Source: Salinarchaeum sp. IM2453 (GTDB lineage: Archaea > Halobacteriota > Halobacteria > Halobacteriales > Salinarchaeaceae). Taken from it: a stretch of DNA of 64,000 nucleotides. Positions 25,632-34,213 of the stretch are shown one piece after another. Below the pieces are notes generated by a model. That model had not been told where the DNA came from. It ran no database searches and saw nothing but the letters and a program-made list of their open reading frames with translations. The translations under genes and the position numbers were made by a program. The DNA lies in NCBI RefSeq assembly GCF_019693215.1, contig NZ_CP081183.1:2049226-2113225 (forward strand). The letters are read 5' to 3'. Numbering within the stretch: position 1 is the stretch's first letter; each line of letters starts with the position of its first letter.

Positions 25632-26666
25632 CTACAGTTCAACGAGTTTCTTGATTTCATCTATAGTCGAGTCAATCTCAGGTGCATCGAATAGTTGTTG
25701 GTCGATGTATGCGTTTGCTCCACTCGCATACATATCCCTCACTATTTGAATTACCTTATTATCCAGTGGCTCTGGTGATTGATCACAGATTGTTCGCCAA
25801 TCTGCTGTATCTGTACTCTTTGCCCGTCTTTTGGCTTCCTTTACTGCGGTAACCCAATCTGATTGTGTCTCTCGATGGTACTGTCGTAGTACTTCTTTTG
25901 AAAGTTGCTGGCCATCATAGGTAAACCGGTTCTCATCGAATGTACCGACAACGTCTGCCACCTTCAGCTCTCCGCTGTGATAAAATACTTCGATTTTTCC
26001 ATCCTCGTGTGTGAATCCTTGTTGGTTAGCATGCTCAGTAATGATCTCATTTACTTGCTGCGCTAGTGAGACTAACGCGTCGATATCTGCGTGTCCGGCT
26101 ATATCATTCGCTTCGTCTTGAGACAGATATCGATCGGATTCTTCATACTTTGTCGAGAACTCAACGATTGGATCGTCCAGTTCGACTTGGCTTTCCGGCC
26201 AGTTATCATACGATAGTCCGTGGTCTGCTGGATCAGTTCGTCGTCTGAGGCTTGATCCAATTGGTACTCGATTTCGGAATACGATCTCCAACGGGACAAG
26301 ATAGTTCTCTCCAGCTTCGTCATGATATGACGTATAGTCATAGCCGTTTCCTGTATATGGTAAATCAGGAACTTGCGTGAGCTCAATTGCCATCTCTGTT
26401 GGAGGTTCTGTGATCTTGTCTATACTTACTGGATCTGATTGACCGTCAGGCACTACCCCTTTGTAGTGTGTTGAAACTCCGTTTTTCTCAAGTAACTCAA
26501 AGTTATATCCACCCATGACACACAGTGATGCACCCTTATCTGGAATTGGATCTGGCATTTGTCCCCAATCGAAGATCGAGTATGCATCAGTAAACAAAAA
26601 CGAGCCTGATCCAAGTGCGTCAGACTCAGCGGGTATGTCGATTACAAACTCTTTGACACTGGTCAT
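25632..26666 (-). CDS. purC: Phosphoribosylaminoimidazole-succinocarboxamide synthase
   Basis: 344 residues from the ATG at 26666. It has FTDAYSIFDWGQMPDPIPDKGASLCVMGGYNFELLEK, VPLEIVFRNRVPIGSSLRRR and KIEVFYHSGELKVADVVGTFDENRFTYDGQQLSKEVLRQYHR, all SAICAR-synthetase blocks in the long haloarchaeal form. It joins CAIR and aspartate in purine synthesis. On the minus strand a CATTATTGT box lies about 25 nt before the start. It lies next to, but is not clearly in an operon with, the tRNA-modification gene to its right, which is also on the minus strand with about a 90-bp gap. Confidence 0.93.
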   Translation of the reverse strand: MTSVKEFVIDIPAESDALGSGSFLFTDAYSIFDWGQMPDPIPDKGASLCVMGGYNFELLEKNGVSTHYKGVVPDGQSDPVSIDKITEPPTEMAIELTQVPDLPYTGNGYDYTSYHDEAGENYLVPLEIVFRNRVPIGSSLRRRTDPADHGLSYDNWPESQVELDDPIVEFSTKYEESDRYLSQDEANDIAGHADIDALVSLAQQVNEIITEHANQQGFTHEDGKIEVFYHSGELKVADVVGTFDENRFTYDGQQLSKEVLRQYHRETQSDWVTAVKEAKRRAKSTDTADWRTICDQSPEPLDNKVIQIVRDMYASGANAYIDQQLFDAPEIDSTIDEIKKLVEL

Positions 26667-26756
26667 ATACACAATCCTGCGCGCTACAATAATGTGTATT
26701 ATGACTCAGAGACAGATCTTTGCGCTTCGTATATTTGAATATATAAAATTACCAGG

Positions 26757-28037
26757 CTAATCTGCCGCTGCAATTTTTTCTTCTGTTTCTACTGGCTCAG
26801 CAAAAACATACATTGGCTGACTAGCAGTCACTTTGACAGTCAAAAAGTCTCCTGGAGTAATCCCCCGTTCTGCAGCATCTTGAATAATTATCTGCCGGTA
26901 GGCTTGATCTCGACATTTGACAGAATCTTCTCGGCCTTCCTCAACAACAAGAACATCCTGCTTTTTGCCAACCATCTCCTGGTGAACTGTCTCACAAAGA
27001 GATCGCTTTCGCTCACTCAGATCTTTTGATCGCTTTTTCTTTGTTGGCCCTCCAAGTCCGTCCATTTTTGCCGCGTCAGTTTTGGGACGCTTTGAAAATC
27101 GCGTTACGTTAATTTTTTCCGGCTGAATTTCCTCAAGTAGATTTATACTTTTTTCATGATCTGATTGACCTTCTGTTGGAAATCCAGCAATAAAGTCAGT
27201 TGCAAGAGTCCAATAGTCAAGTTGCGTCTCAAACGTATCAACAATTTCTCGAAATTCAGCAACCGTATGCTGTCTCCGCATATCACGTAAAACAGCATTT
27301 GATCCTGATTGCACAGGTAAATGTAGGAAATTGTATATTTGGTTATGTTCTGCAAAGACAGCAGCAAGCTCCTCTCGAATATCGTGTACTCCTCCCGGAT
27401 TGGCCATTCCGAGTCGAACGCGGAACTGTCCTGAAACTTCCGTACAAATCTGGTCAAGCAACTCTGGAAGTAACGCTACTCCTTGGTTAAGATCCCAGCC
27501 GTATACTCCAGTGTCCTGTCCCGTTAGTCTAATCTCTCGAGCACCAGAATTAACAAGCTCTTGTACGCGGCTTACGTTTTCACGAACTGTGCGACTGGTA
27601 AGACGCCCTGTTGCCTGCTTTGTGATACAATATGAGCAATTGCTCATACATCCCCGAGCGATTGGCAGAATTCCAATCTGGCCTTCAAGGATTGGTTCAG
27701 TATCTGCGGTCGCCGTTGGACATTCTCCGTTTCCAACTGCGGCCGGTACATTATCCCAGTGTATAATTCGACAGTCGATGTCTTCAAATTCTTCGTGCTG
27801 AGCGAGCGCCATACAGCCTGTTATAATTAGGTCATTAGTTGCATTTGTGAGTTCTTTGGCCCGGCGCAACATTCGATGTTCAGTTGTTTCAACAACGGTA
27901 CACGTATTCATAATTGCAACATCGGCTGTCTCTAGCTCTGTTGGTCTATGACCAGCGTTCTGCAGCTTTTGCTCGATTTCTTGGCTCTCACCTCGGTTCG
28001 AGGTACAACCGTATGTCTCGATGTAGTACCGGGCCAT
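26757..28037 (-). CDS. tRNA (N6-threonylcarbamoyladenosine37) methylthiotransferase, CDKAL1/MtaB type
   Basis: 426 residues with three regions. The N-terminal UPF0004 domain has cluster cysteines C11, C46 and C75. The radical SAM core has ARGCMSNCSYC (C130, C134, C137). The C-terminal TRAM-like part ends in KVTASQPMYVFAEPV. ETYGCTSNRGESQE at the start is the methylthiotransferase opening. The archaeal group converts t6A to ms2t6A at position 37 of tRNAs. It is a monocistronic-looking gene divergent from the DUF63 gene, with a 96-bp gap. Confidence 0.9.
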   Translation of the reverse strand: MARYYIETYGCTSNRGESQEIEQKLQNAGHRPTELETADVAIMNTCTVVETTEHRMLRRAKELTNATNDLIITGCMALAQHEEFEDIDCRIIHWDNVPAAVGNGECPTATADTEPILEGQIGILPIARGCMSNCSYCITKQATGRLTSRTVRENVSRVQELVNSGAREIRLTGQDTGVYGWDLNQGVALLPELLDQICTEVSGQFRVRLGMANPGGVHDIREELAAVFAEHNQIYNFLHLPVQSGSNAVLRDMRRQHTVAEFREIVDTFETQLDYWTLATDFIAGFPTEGQSDHEKSINLLEEIQPEKINVTRFSKRPKTDAAKMDGLGGPTKKKRSKDLSERKRSLCETVHQEMVGKKQDVLVVEEGREDSVKCRDQAYRQIIIQDAAERGITPGDFLTVKVTASQPMYVFAEPVETEEKIAAAD

Positions 28038-28133
28038 CTGTTTTCGTTATACACTCAGTGCGGATATTCGTGACGGGTCTGACCGAGAGATATGGGTTTT
28101 TATTCCCTGGTGGACAACCGGCTCACGTAGGTA

Positions 28134-28937
28134 ATGACATATTCATTCATCGTTGGCGTTGAATTTCCCCCTCTTCCGGTAGTTGCTGTCCTGTTTGGTA
28201 TTCTTATTGTTTCTGGTTGGTATCTTATCTCTTCACGGCCGGTTATTTCTGATCGACTGGTTCTTGGAACTGCTTCATGGATTGTTGCTGGTGGCATCTT
28301 ACACGCACTGCATCAACTTGATGTCTTCTCCAGTAGTATTGCCCCACTATTCAATACTGGAGGAGTTTATTTAACGATGGCAGCTGCGTATCTATTCACC
28401 CTTTCTCTTGCAGTTGCTATTCAAGATGACCCTGATATCGTGATTGGCGTGGCCGGTAGTGTCATCGCTATCTTTGCAGGTATACTTAGTGTTCTCTATG
28501 GGACATCTCTTTCATTTCGCTGGCCGATTATAATCGTAATAGCTACTGCAGTGGTTACCGTTGGGACGTGGCAAGTACTCACCAGTACAGTAGATGAGAT
28601 CACCTCTTTGTCTGGATACACTGGCTTGCTAGTTATATTTGGGCATCTCCTTGATGGAATCTCTACAGCAGTTGGCTTTGATGTGCTGGGTGCTGGCGAG
28701 CGGGTTCTATTATCGCGTATAATTCTTGAATTTGGTGCGTCGCTTCCCACTGCTGATATTCTCGGTGGAGGATGGGTGTTCATCGTCACTAAACTGCTAT
28801 TGAGTATCGTTGTCCTGTATCTGTTCCGTGGATACCTCTCTGAAGAACCGGAAGAGGCAAGGGTATTTTTGACAGTGATTGCAGCCGTAGGTCTTGGCCC
28901 AGCAACGCATAACTTGGTTCTGTTCATGTTTGCTTGA
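28134..28937 (+). CDS. DUF63 family membrane protein
   Basis: 267 residues, almost entirely hydrophobic with about 8 spans. ISDRLVLGTASWIVAGGILHALHQLDVFSS, HLLDGISTAVGFDVLGAGER and AVGLGPATHNLVLFMF match the DUF63 pattern of polar HALHQ, HxLDG and GP..RN-like motifs in membranes. The function is unknown. The 3' end is followed after 97 nt by the PfkB kinase start in another frame; the two may be co-transcribed. Confidence 0.85.
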   Translation: MTYSFIVGVEFPPLPVVAVLFGILIVSGWYLISSRPVISDRLVLGTASWIVAGGILHALHQLDVFSSSIAPLFNTGGVYLTMAAAYLFTLSLAVAIQDDPDIVIGVAGSVIAIFAGILSVLYGTSLSFRWPIIIVIATAVVTVGTWQVLTSTVDEITSLSGYTGLLVIFGHLLDGISTAVGFDVLGAGERVLLSRIILEFGASLPTADILGGGWVFIVTKLLLSIVVLYLFRGYLSEEPEEARVFLTVIAAVGLGPATHNLVLFMFA

Positions 28938-29034
28938 GCGACACACCGAGACCGAATCTGATCGTGGTGGTGTTCTCTCTGCTGGAAACTCTGAACCGGT
29001 GGACATATTCTCACGCGTCGGTCAAGTAACTCGT

Positions 29035-29910
29035 ATGGTGCAGGTGCTTGTAGCGGGACACATCAACTGGGACGTGACGATGGAGGTAGACCGTCTTCCG
29101 CAGGCCGATGATGAAGCAACAATTCAAGATCAATATGGTACTGGCGGTGGTAGTGCTGCAAATGTTGCAGTTGGACTTGTGTCTCTTGACATTCAGACTG
29201 GTCTCATTGGTTCTGTTGGGACGGACCAACATGGAGATAGACTGAAATCTGAACTCGATGCAAAAGGAGTCGATACTGCAGGAGTTGTAGCCGCAAAGGG
29301 TCCGACTTCAACCAAGTATTTGCTTGTTTCAGATGATGGTGACGTTGCAGTTCTTGGTAATGATGGAGTCAATGAGTCATTTACTGCCGATTCTGTTCCG
29401 CAGGAATACCTCAATACAGCCGATCATTTGCATATTACCAGTTTACACCCCGAGATTGCTTCAGAACTCGCAGAAATAGCGGTCGACGCAAACATGACAC
29501 TAAGTATTGATCCAGGACGTCGAGGCCCTGATCGAGCGTTTACCCGTCCGCTTGAACTGTCGCAGTTGGTTTTTGTCTCTGAACTTGAGGCACAGCGTCT
29601 ATTTGACACACCCCCTGATATCGCTGCAACAGCCGATCAGACAATTATTGTGACAAAAGGTGAACGAGGAGCGAGTTTACATACAGGCACAGAAACAATT
29701 ACTCATCCTGGCTATGATATTGATCCGGTTGACACAAGTGGGGCAGGCGATGCGTTTGCTGCTGGCTTTCTTTCCCAGTGGCTTACTGGGGCTACAAACG
29801 AACAAGCAATGCAGTACGGTAATGCCTGTGGTGCAATTGCAAGCTCACAGCAAGGTGCTCAAACAAAATTAAGCCCAGATCAAATCGAAACATCATATCT
29901 GGACAACTAA
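29035..29910 (+). CDS. PfkB-family sugar/nucleoside kinase
   Basis: 291 residues from the ATG at 29035; upstream frame continuation back to 28894 overlaps the DUF63 gene and is not needed. It has VAGHINWDVTMEVDRLPQADDE, the substrate-binding GGGSAANVAVGL (37-48) and the catalytic DTSGAGDAFAAGF near 233-245, where the Asp is the base. The family phosphorylates ribose, nucleosides or ribose-1-phosphate. The next gene is a nucleoside phosphorylase 84 bp downstream, so ribose-1-phosphate or nucleoside kinase activity is the best inference. Confidence 0.88.
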   Translation: MVQVLVAGHINWDVTMEVDRLPQADDEATIQDQYGTGGGSAANVAVGLVSLDIQTGLIGSVGTDQHGDRLKSELDAKGVDTAGVVAAKGPTSTKYLLVSDDGDVAVLGNDGVNESFTADSVPQEYLNTADHLHITSLHPEIASELAEIAVDANMTLSIDPGRRGPDRAFTRPLELSQLVFVSELEAQRLFDTPPDIAATADQTIIVTKGERGASLHTGTETITHPGYDIDPVDTSGAGDAFAAGFLSQWLTGATNEQAMQYGNACGAIASSQQGAQTKLSPDQIETSYLDN

Positions 29911-29994
29911 TTGCTACTACGATTATCTGGAAGGGGAATCGTCACCGGATCAGGAACCATCGATACTTAGTAGATAGCAACATGAACATCATAC

Positions 29995-30720
29995 ATGGCG
30001 AAGCAACCACATCTTTTGGTTGAGTCTGGAGATCTAAATGACATTGCCCTTGTTCCGGGCGACCCGGGTCGTGTTGACCGAATCGCCGGGCACTGTGATA
30101 ATGCAAATGAGGTAACACACAATCGTGAATACAAGATTGTTAATGCAACATATGAAGGGCAACCTCTAACAATCTGTTCTACCGGTATTGGATGTCCATC
30201 TGCTGCTGTCGCAATTGAGGAACTCGCTGCTGTTGGTGTAGACACTGTTATTCGTGTTGGCACGACAGGTGCATTGCAATCTGGCATTGAAATCGGTGAT
30301 ATGATAATTGCAACAGGGGCCGCCAAGGATGAGGGAACAACAAAACGATATGAATCAGCTACCTTTCCTGCAGTTCCTGATCACACCGTTTTGAACGAAC
30401 TGGTTACGGCTGCTGCGGAGGACCCTGGCACTGTTCATGTTGGTCCAATAGCCACAGATGATGCTTTCTATGCAGAGACCGATGATTATGCTACTGAACG
30501 AGAGGAGGCAGGTTTGTTAGCCGTTGAGATGGAGGCTGCATCTATTTTCACACTCGCTCGACGACGTGGAATGCGATCAGGTGCGATCTGCACAGTTGAT
30601 GGTAACCTAGTTGAGGGCACGCAAAAGGGCGAAACTGAAGATGATGAGCTTCCAGAAAAAGCAAAAGATAATGTGGAGCGAGCTATCTCTATTGCGCTTG
30701 ACGCTACAACCAAACTGTGA
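29995..30720 (+). CDS. udp: Uridine phosphorylase / purine nucleoside phosphorylase (PNP_UDP_1 family)
   Basis: 241 residues. LVPGDPGRVDRIAGHCDN is the phosphate-binding start; ICSTGIGCPSAAVAIEEL, VIRVGTTGALQ and VEMEAASIFTLA (the ribose-contacting Met-Glu) follow. It splits nucleosides with phosphate into base and ribose-1-phosphate. The pfkB kinase upstream fits a joint pathway for ribose-1-phosphate use. The exact base preference cannot be read from sequence. Confidence 0.92.
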   Translation: MAKQPHLLVESGDLNDIALVPGDPGRVDRIAGHCDNANEVTHNREYKIVNATYEGQPLTICSTGIGCPSAAVAIEELAAVGVDTVIRVGTTGALQSGIEIGDMIIATGAAKDEGTTKRYESATFPAVPDHTVLNELVTAAAEDPGTVHVGPIATDDAFYAETDDYATEREEAGLLAVEMEAASIFTLARRRGMRSGAICTVDGNLVEGTQKGETEDDELPEKAKDNVERAISIALDATTKL

Positions 30721-30721
30721 A

Positions 30722-30752
30722 CTACCTCGGGGCTTGATCCCGAAGCACCTTG
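30722..30752 (+). repeat. Decayed solo element end, type B-like
   Basis: CCTCGGGGCTTGATCCCGAAG resembles the TTGA-centred stem at 48598-48620 but has lost the TTCAC end. It lies immediately after the nucleoside phosphorylase stop. Confidence 0.4.
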
Positions 30753-30849
30753 ATGATCTCTCTGTCGAAACTACTGCCATTCCCTGTGATATTTTGTGTT
30801 TGGATCAGCGTTAGTCTAGTCAAGTTCAAGATGCTGCCGCTGTTATTGT

Positions 30850-31119
30850 ATGTCAATGCAATGGCGACTGTTTGCTGATCTCCGTGAACGGGCAGGAACA
30901 GACACCGTAGAGGTCCAGACAAATGTAATGACTGTTCAGGCAGCACTAGACGAATTACTGAGTCAGCACGAAGAATTAGAGACTCGTGTCCTTGATGAAG
31001 ATGGCAACGTTCAAGATCACATTAACATTCTTGTAAATGGTGAAAGTATCTCAGATCTTGATGCTCAAATTAGCGCGGATGATGAGCTGGCCCTTTTTCC
31101 ACCGGTAAGTGGTGGTTAG
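30850..31119 (+). CDS. samp1: Ubiquitin-like small archaeal modifier protein SAMP1 / MoaD family
   Basis: 89 residues (or 87 from the ATG at 30856). MQWRLFADLRERAGTDTVEV at the start and DDELALFPPVSGG at the end match Haloferax SAMP1 closely, from memory. The C-terminal GG is adenylated by the E1-like UbaA and then conjugated to lysines or thiolated for molybdopterin synthesis. No uba or moaE gene is adjacent. The 3' end overlaps the convergent gatD gene by 4 nt. Confidence 0.92.
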   Translation: MSMQWRLFADLRERAGTDTVEVQTNVMTVQAALDELLSQHEELETRVLDEDGNVQDHINILVNGESISDLDAQISADDELALFPPVSGG

Positions 31120-32408
31120 GTCCACGGAACAGACTGCTCAGTTATTTCTCCGGCAAGTGATTTTTGCATTGTTCTCTGTGGATCGTCTTTATTCGATAGT
31201 ACCCACATCAATTTGACCAGTGCTGTTTCTGGAAGTGTATCTTCTGCCTCAACTACGCCTGCATCAAGTAAATCTCGACCAGTATCGTACACGCGGTCGC
31301 AGACCCGACCTTCAATACACTGACTGGTCATTACGACAACCGTGCCGCTGTCAACCAGTTCCTCTACTGCCGGAATTAAATCAGTGCTTATGTGTCCAAG
31401 TCCTGTGCCTTCAATGATAACTCCTTCAGTATCTGCCAACGATCTGATTCGCTCTTCATCCATCCCTGGCGTGAATTTAATTAAGTCAACATTGGATTCT
31501 ATGTCTGGCTGAATATCCGGGGTCACCTCTCCGCGGCTCGTGTACTCCCGATCAAACGAGAGATGTGAATCAATTGTCGTGTTGTCTTCTACGTCTGTAA
31601 TATATTCTTGATTTGCAACACTGTAATCAACCGTTCCTAGTGGTTTATTCCCGACTGTTTCAAAGGCATCGCGACGGGATGTATGACTCTTCCGTGCCCG
31701 TGTCCCCCGATGTAATGCACATTTTGTATCAGAGCTTTCCTTGTGCATACAGATCATGACTTCAGCACAGTCTGACTTTGCCGCTTCCACAGCACAAACT
31801 GCGTTCATAACGTTATCAGATGACGGGCGATCTGCAGATCGTTGACTTCCAGTAAATACAATCGGAACTGGAGTGTCAATCATAAATCCCACAGCTGCTG
31901 CACTGTACTGCATTGTGTCCGTTCCGTGCATCACAACAACGCCGTCTGCTCCGGATTCAATCTCTTTGTAAATTGCTTCCGCAAGCTCCTGCCAGACATC
32001 CGGAGTCATGTTTTCTGAGAGGATATTTGTCACAACTTTTCCTCTGTAGTTTGCACGTCCTGCTAAGTCCGGGACTGCCCGAAGCACATCTTCGGCATCG
32101 AATTGAGCCGTAACTGCCCCTGTCCGATAATCAACAGTTGATGCAATTGTACCCCCTGTTGAAATAAGTGAAATTGTTGGTAGTGACTCATCAGCTGTAA
32201 TCTCGGATGTCCCTTCTCCGGCACCGGCATCAGAAAAGTCATGTACGGCTTTTTCAAGTACCGAAACCGATGCCTCTGCTCGATCAATACCGACGTTGTA
32301 TCCGTCATCTAGCTTGAGAACAAGCCGATCAGATGCGCTTGATGGTAACACCGTCCCCTCGTACTCAACATCCGCTTGCTCAACGCGGATACGGTCTCCT
32401 GGTTGCAT
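31116..32408 (-). CDS. gatD: Glutamyl-tRNA(Gln) amidotransferase subunit D
   Basis: 430 residues. An N-terminal beta domain (MQPGDRIRVEQADVEYEGTVLP) is followed by an asparaginase-like domain with LISTGGTIAST, MHGTDTMQYSAAAVGFM and GSQRSADRPSSDN. This is GatD, which releases ammonia from glutamine for the archaeal GatDE route to Gln-tRNA. GatE is not in the window; in haloarchaea the two genes are often apart. It is convergent with samp1, with a 4-nt overlap at the stops. Confidence 0.94.
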   Translation of the reverse strand: MQPGDRIRVEQADVEYEGTVLPSSASDRLVLKLDDGYNVGIDRAEASVSVLEKAVHDFSDAGAGEGTSEITADESLPTISLISTGGTIASTVDYRTGAVTAQFDAEDVLRAVPDLAGRANYRGKVVTNILSENMTPDVWQELAEAIYKEIESGADGVVVMHGTDTMQYSAAAVGFMIDTPVPIVFTGSQRSADRPSSDNVMNAVCAVEAAKSDCAEVMICMHKESSDTKCALHRGTRARKSHTSRRDAFETVGNKPLGTVDYSVANQEYITDVEDNTTIDSHLSFDREYTSRGEVTPDIQPDIESNVDLIKFTPGMDEERIRSLADTEGVIIEGTGLGHISTDLIPAVEELVDSGTVVVMTSQCIEGRVCDRVYDTGRDLLDAGVVEAEDTLPETALVKLMWVLSNKDDPQRTMQKSLAGEITEQSVPWT

Positions 32409-32849
32409 ATCAGTATTCTTGATGCTGGCATGACTTGAACGGTTCCCATTCGGTCACAGAATACAAGTAGACGCCACTAGGCTCAGACGATAATCGAGGC
32501 TGATTCCTGCCTCACTGTGTGCAGGTCCATCAGTCGTCCGGCCGGAAGAGAGACATTGATCCCCTCCACACGGCTAAAGCCGGGGGATTTCGCCTCGATG
32601 CCGCTGTAAATATACTCTTAAGCCAGGATTAAGGACACTAAGCTGGCTGAACCCACCAGTCCACCCAGTTGAGTCAGAGTTCGAGCTCACTGACAGGCTT
32701 CGCGTCACCGTCCACTGGGCAGCTGACTACTTATCTGAGATGTGTTTCGTTGGAAGCCGCTACTGACTACTGAAAGCAACATAGTATGTAACTGACGGTT
32801 CCGTCCCTTTCAGGAACGGGAGTATTGGCATCTCGGTTTTACCATTTAG
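32409..32849. other. 441-bp gene-free stretch upstream of gatD with a mini-element and a short hairpin
   Basis: It holds the 50-bp hairpin element (32556-32605) and a CCGTCCC/GGAACGG-type stem near 32798-32821. Otherwise I see no gene. The gatD promoter should lie just after 32408. No coding-like frame of haloarchaeal composition is present. Confidence 0.5.
32556..32605 (-). mobile_element. Minimal hairpin element, 50 bp, TTAC/TCAA-bounded
   Basis: On the minus strand TTAC (32609-32606) is followed by AGCGGCATCGAGGCGAAATC, a CCCCCGGCTTTAGCCGTGTGG hairpin, and a terminal GGGGATCAA. The start matches the left end of the 1-kb element at 48743-49753, and the end matches its right end. It therefore looks like left and right ends joined without a body. 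TTAC target and TCAA right cut are the sites known for IS608. Confidence 0.6.
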
Positions 32850-33077
32850 CTATTCTCCAACTATCGACGAGATCCCCAGCAGGACGTATAGAGGCGAAAT
32901 TCGTGTCAGCCCGGTAATGAACATATATATCGCAAAAAAACCCAGAACGGGCGCAACTATTTCAGGTATATCGAGATATCCTTTGACAGTTCCAGCCGCA
33001 ATAGGCCCACACACCGCCCCTGACCAGATACGAACTGCTCGGTCTGTCTCACCAATATTCTTTTTCACGACAATCAC
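32850..33077 (-). CDS. DUF2892-like small inner-membrane protein
   Basis: 75 residues. KKNIGETDRAVRIWSGA at the start and two hydrophobic spans (IVAPVLGFFAIYMFITGL, ISPLYVLLGISSIV) give the DUF2892/YgaP-tail pattern of an N-terminal NxGxxDRxxR motif plus two helices. No rhodanese domain is attached. The function is unknown; some members sit with sulfur or redox genes. The start could also be a few codons downstream. Confidence 0.75.
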   Translation of the reverse strand: MIVVKKNIGETDRAVRIWSGAVCGPIAAGTVKGYLDIPEIVAPVLGFFAIYMFITGLTRISPLYVLLGISSIVGE

Positions 33078-33104
33078 TCTTCACCTAGCTAATTTATCAG
33101 TCCA

Positions 33105-33692
33105 TCATTCTTCATCTGTGGGCTGTTCCTCCGACGGTGGGTTGCGTTCATGCCCACAGTTTGGACATTCTTCATATCGTAGTTCTGCGCTGGACTGGCG
33201 CACTTCCTGCATAACCTGTGATATCTGATCTTCAGCATCAAGCTCATCCTCTACAGACAATTCAACACCTTCAACCTCAAGCAAAAATTTGGCAACTTCA
33301 GTTGCCTCATACATTATGTCATCCAACTCTTCTGCGGTGAAAAAGTCAGACATGGCTCCGTAGAGGAACGTTGCCCCTGCCATTCGAACTTTCTCTTCGA
33401 ATGACGCACGGGCTTGATTGACTGCTTGCGGAGAGTATGTGTCTGTCATAAACGGTACTAACTCGGGAAGGTTGTCCCCAATTTTTGTCATCTCAACACC
33501 AGTTTCTGTTCGGAAGTCAGAACAAAGACGAGCAATCGCCCATTCTCGAGCGGTAATATGCGTTCGATCTCTGAGAAACTCATTCACTCGCTCATATTCA
33601 GCACCGTCAACTTTTTTGAATCGATCATACTTTTGTACATCAGGCGGCGCCTTGTCATCGATATCCGCAGACGATTCGCCTTCTTGGTCCAT
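33105..33692 (-). CDS. Conserved haloarchaeal protein with C-terminal CPNCG zinc motif
   Basis: 195 residues. The core YDRFKKVDGAEYERVNEFLRDRTHITAREWAIARLC and VEMTKIGDNLPELVPFMTDTYSPQAVNQARASFEEKVRMAGATFLYGAM is mostly helical. A lone CPNCG near the end and an acidic tail follow. I recall this as a widespread haloarchaeal DUF (possibly DUF5806), not verified. The N-terminal part reads like a DNA-binding-type helical module, but no function is known. It is co-directional with the DUF2892 gene, with a 27-bp gap. Confidence 0.7.
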   Translation of the reverse strand: MDQEGESSADIDDKAPPDVQKYDRFKKVDGAEYERVNEFLRDRTHITAREWAIARLCSDFRTETGVEMTKIGDNLPELVPFMTDTYSPQAVNQARASFEEKVRMAGATFLYGAMSDFFTAEELDDIMYEATEVAKFLLEVEGVELSVEDELDAEDQISQVMQEVRQSSAELRYEECPNCGHERNPPSEEQPTDEE

Positions 33693-33724
33693 ATAGGACA
33701 GTACGGACGGACACGGAAAAAGCG

Positions 33725-34129
33725 CTAGTCACTAGATTCTTGTGGATCTCTACCAGTGGCATGTTCTTTTAGTGTTGATAGATCAACCTGATTCAGTGCT
33801 GCCTTGTTTGTCGCCTCAAGCACAACTGGAGGAGCGACACCAGCATTATAAGCCTCTATCCATCGTCCAACACACAAACACCACTGGTCTCCGGGAGAAA
33901 GCCCCGGGAAGTTTAGATCAGGTCGTGGCGTGATTAAATCATTTCCTTGTTCTTGTGAATACTCAAGAAATTCCTTCGTCACTTCTGCACAGAGATAATG
34001 AGCTCCTTGGTCTGATGCTGTTGCCGTACAGCGTCCATCTCGAAGGTATCCTGTCTTGGGATCTAGACTGCACGGTTCAAGAGGTTCTCCGAGCACATTT
34101 TCTTGCTCTTCTGGTTCCGGGTATGACAT
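33725..34129 (-). CDS. DUF2237 family protein
   Basis: 134 residues from the ATG at 34129. It has NVLGEPLEPCSLDPKTGYLRDGRC, GAHYLCAEVTKEFLEYSQEQGNDL and PGDQWCLCVGRWIEAYNAGVAPPVVLEATN, the DUF2237 core with four conserved cysteines. The role is unknown. Homologues occur in bacteria near photolyase or stress genes (from memory). The divergent neighbour here is a photolyase/cryptochrome gene, 84 bp away, which may be meaningful. Confidence 0.85.
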   Translation of the reverse strand: MSYPEPEEQENVLGEPLEPCSLDPKTGYLRDGRCTATASDQGAHYLCAEVTKEFLEYSQEQGNDLITPRPDLNFPGLSPGDQWCLCVGRWIEAYNAGVAPPVVLEATNKAALNQVDLSTLKEHATGRDPQESSD

Positions 34130-34213
34130 ACACCTGTTATCGTATTGAATGCTATTAGATGTTTGTCCTTCTGAATCCACAACATCTGTTAGGCGGAATC
34201 CTCTATTAGAAAT

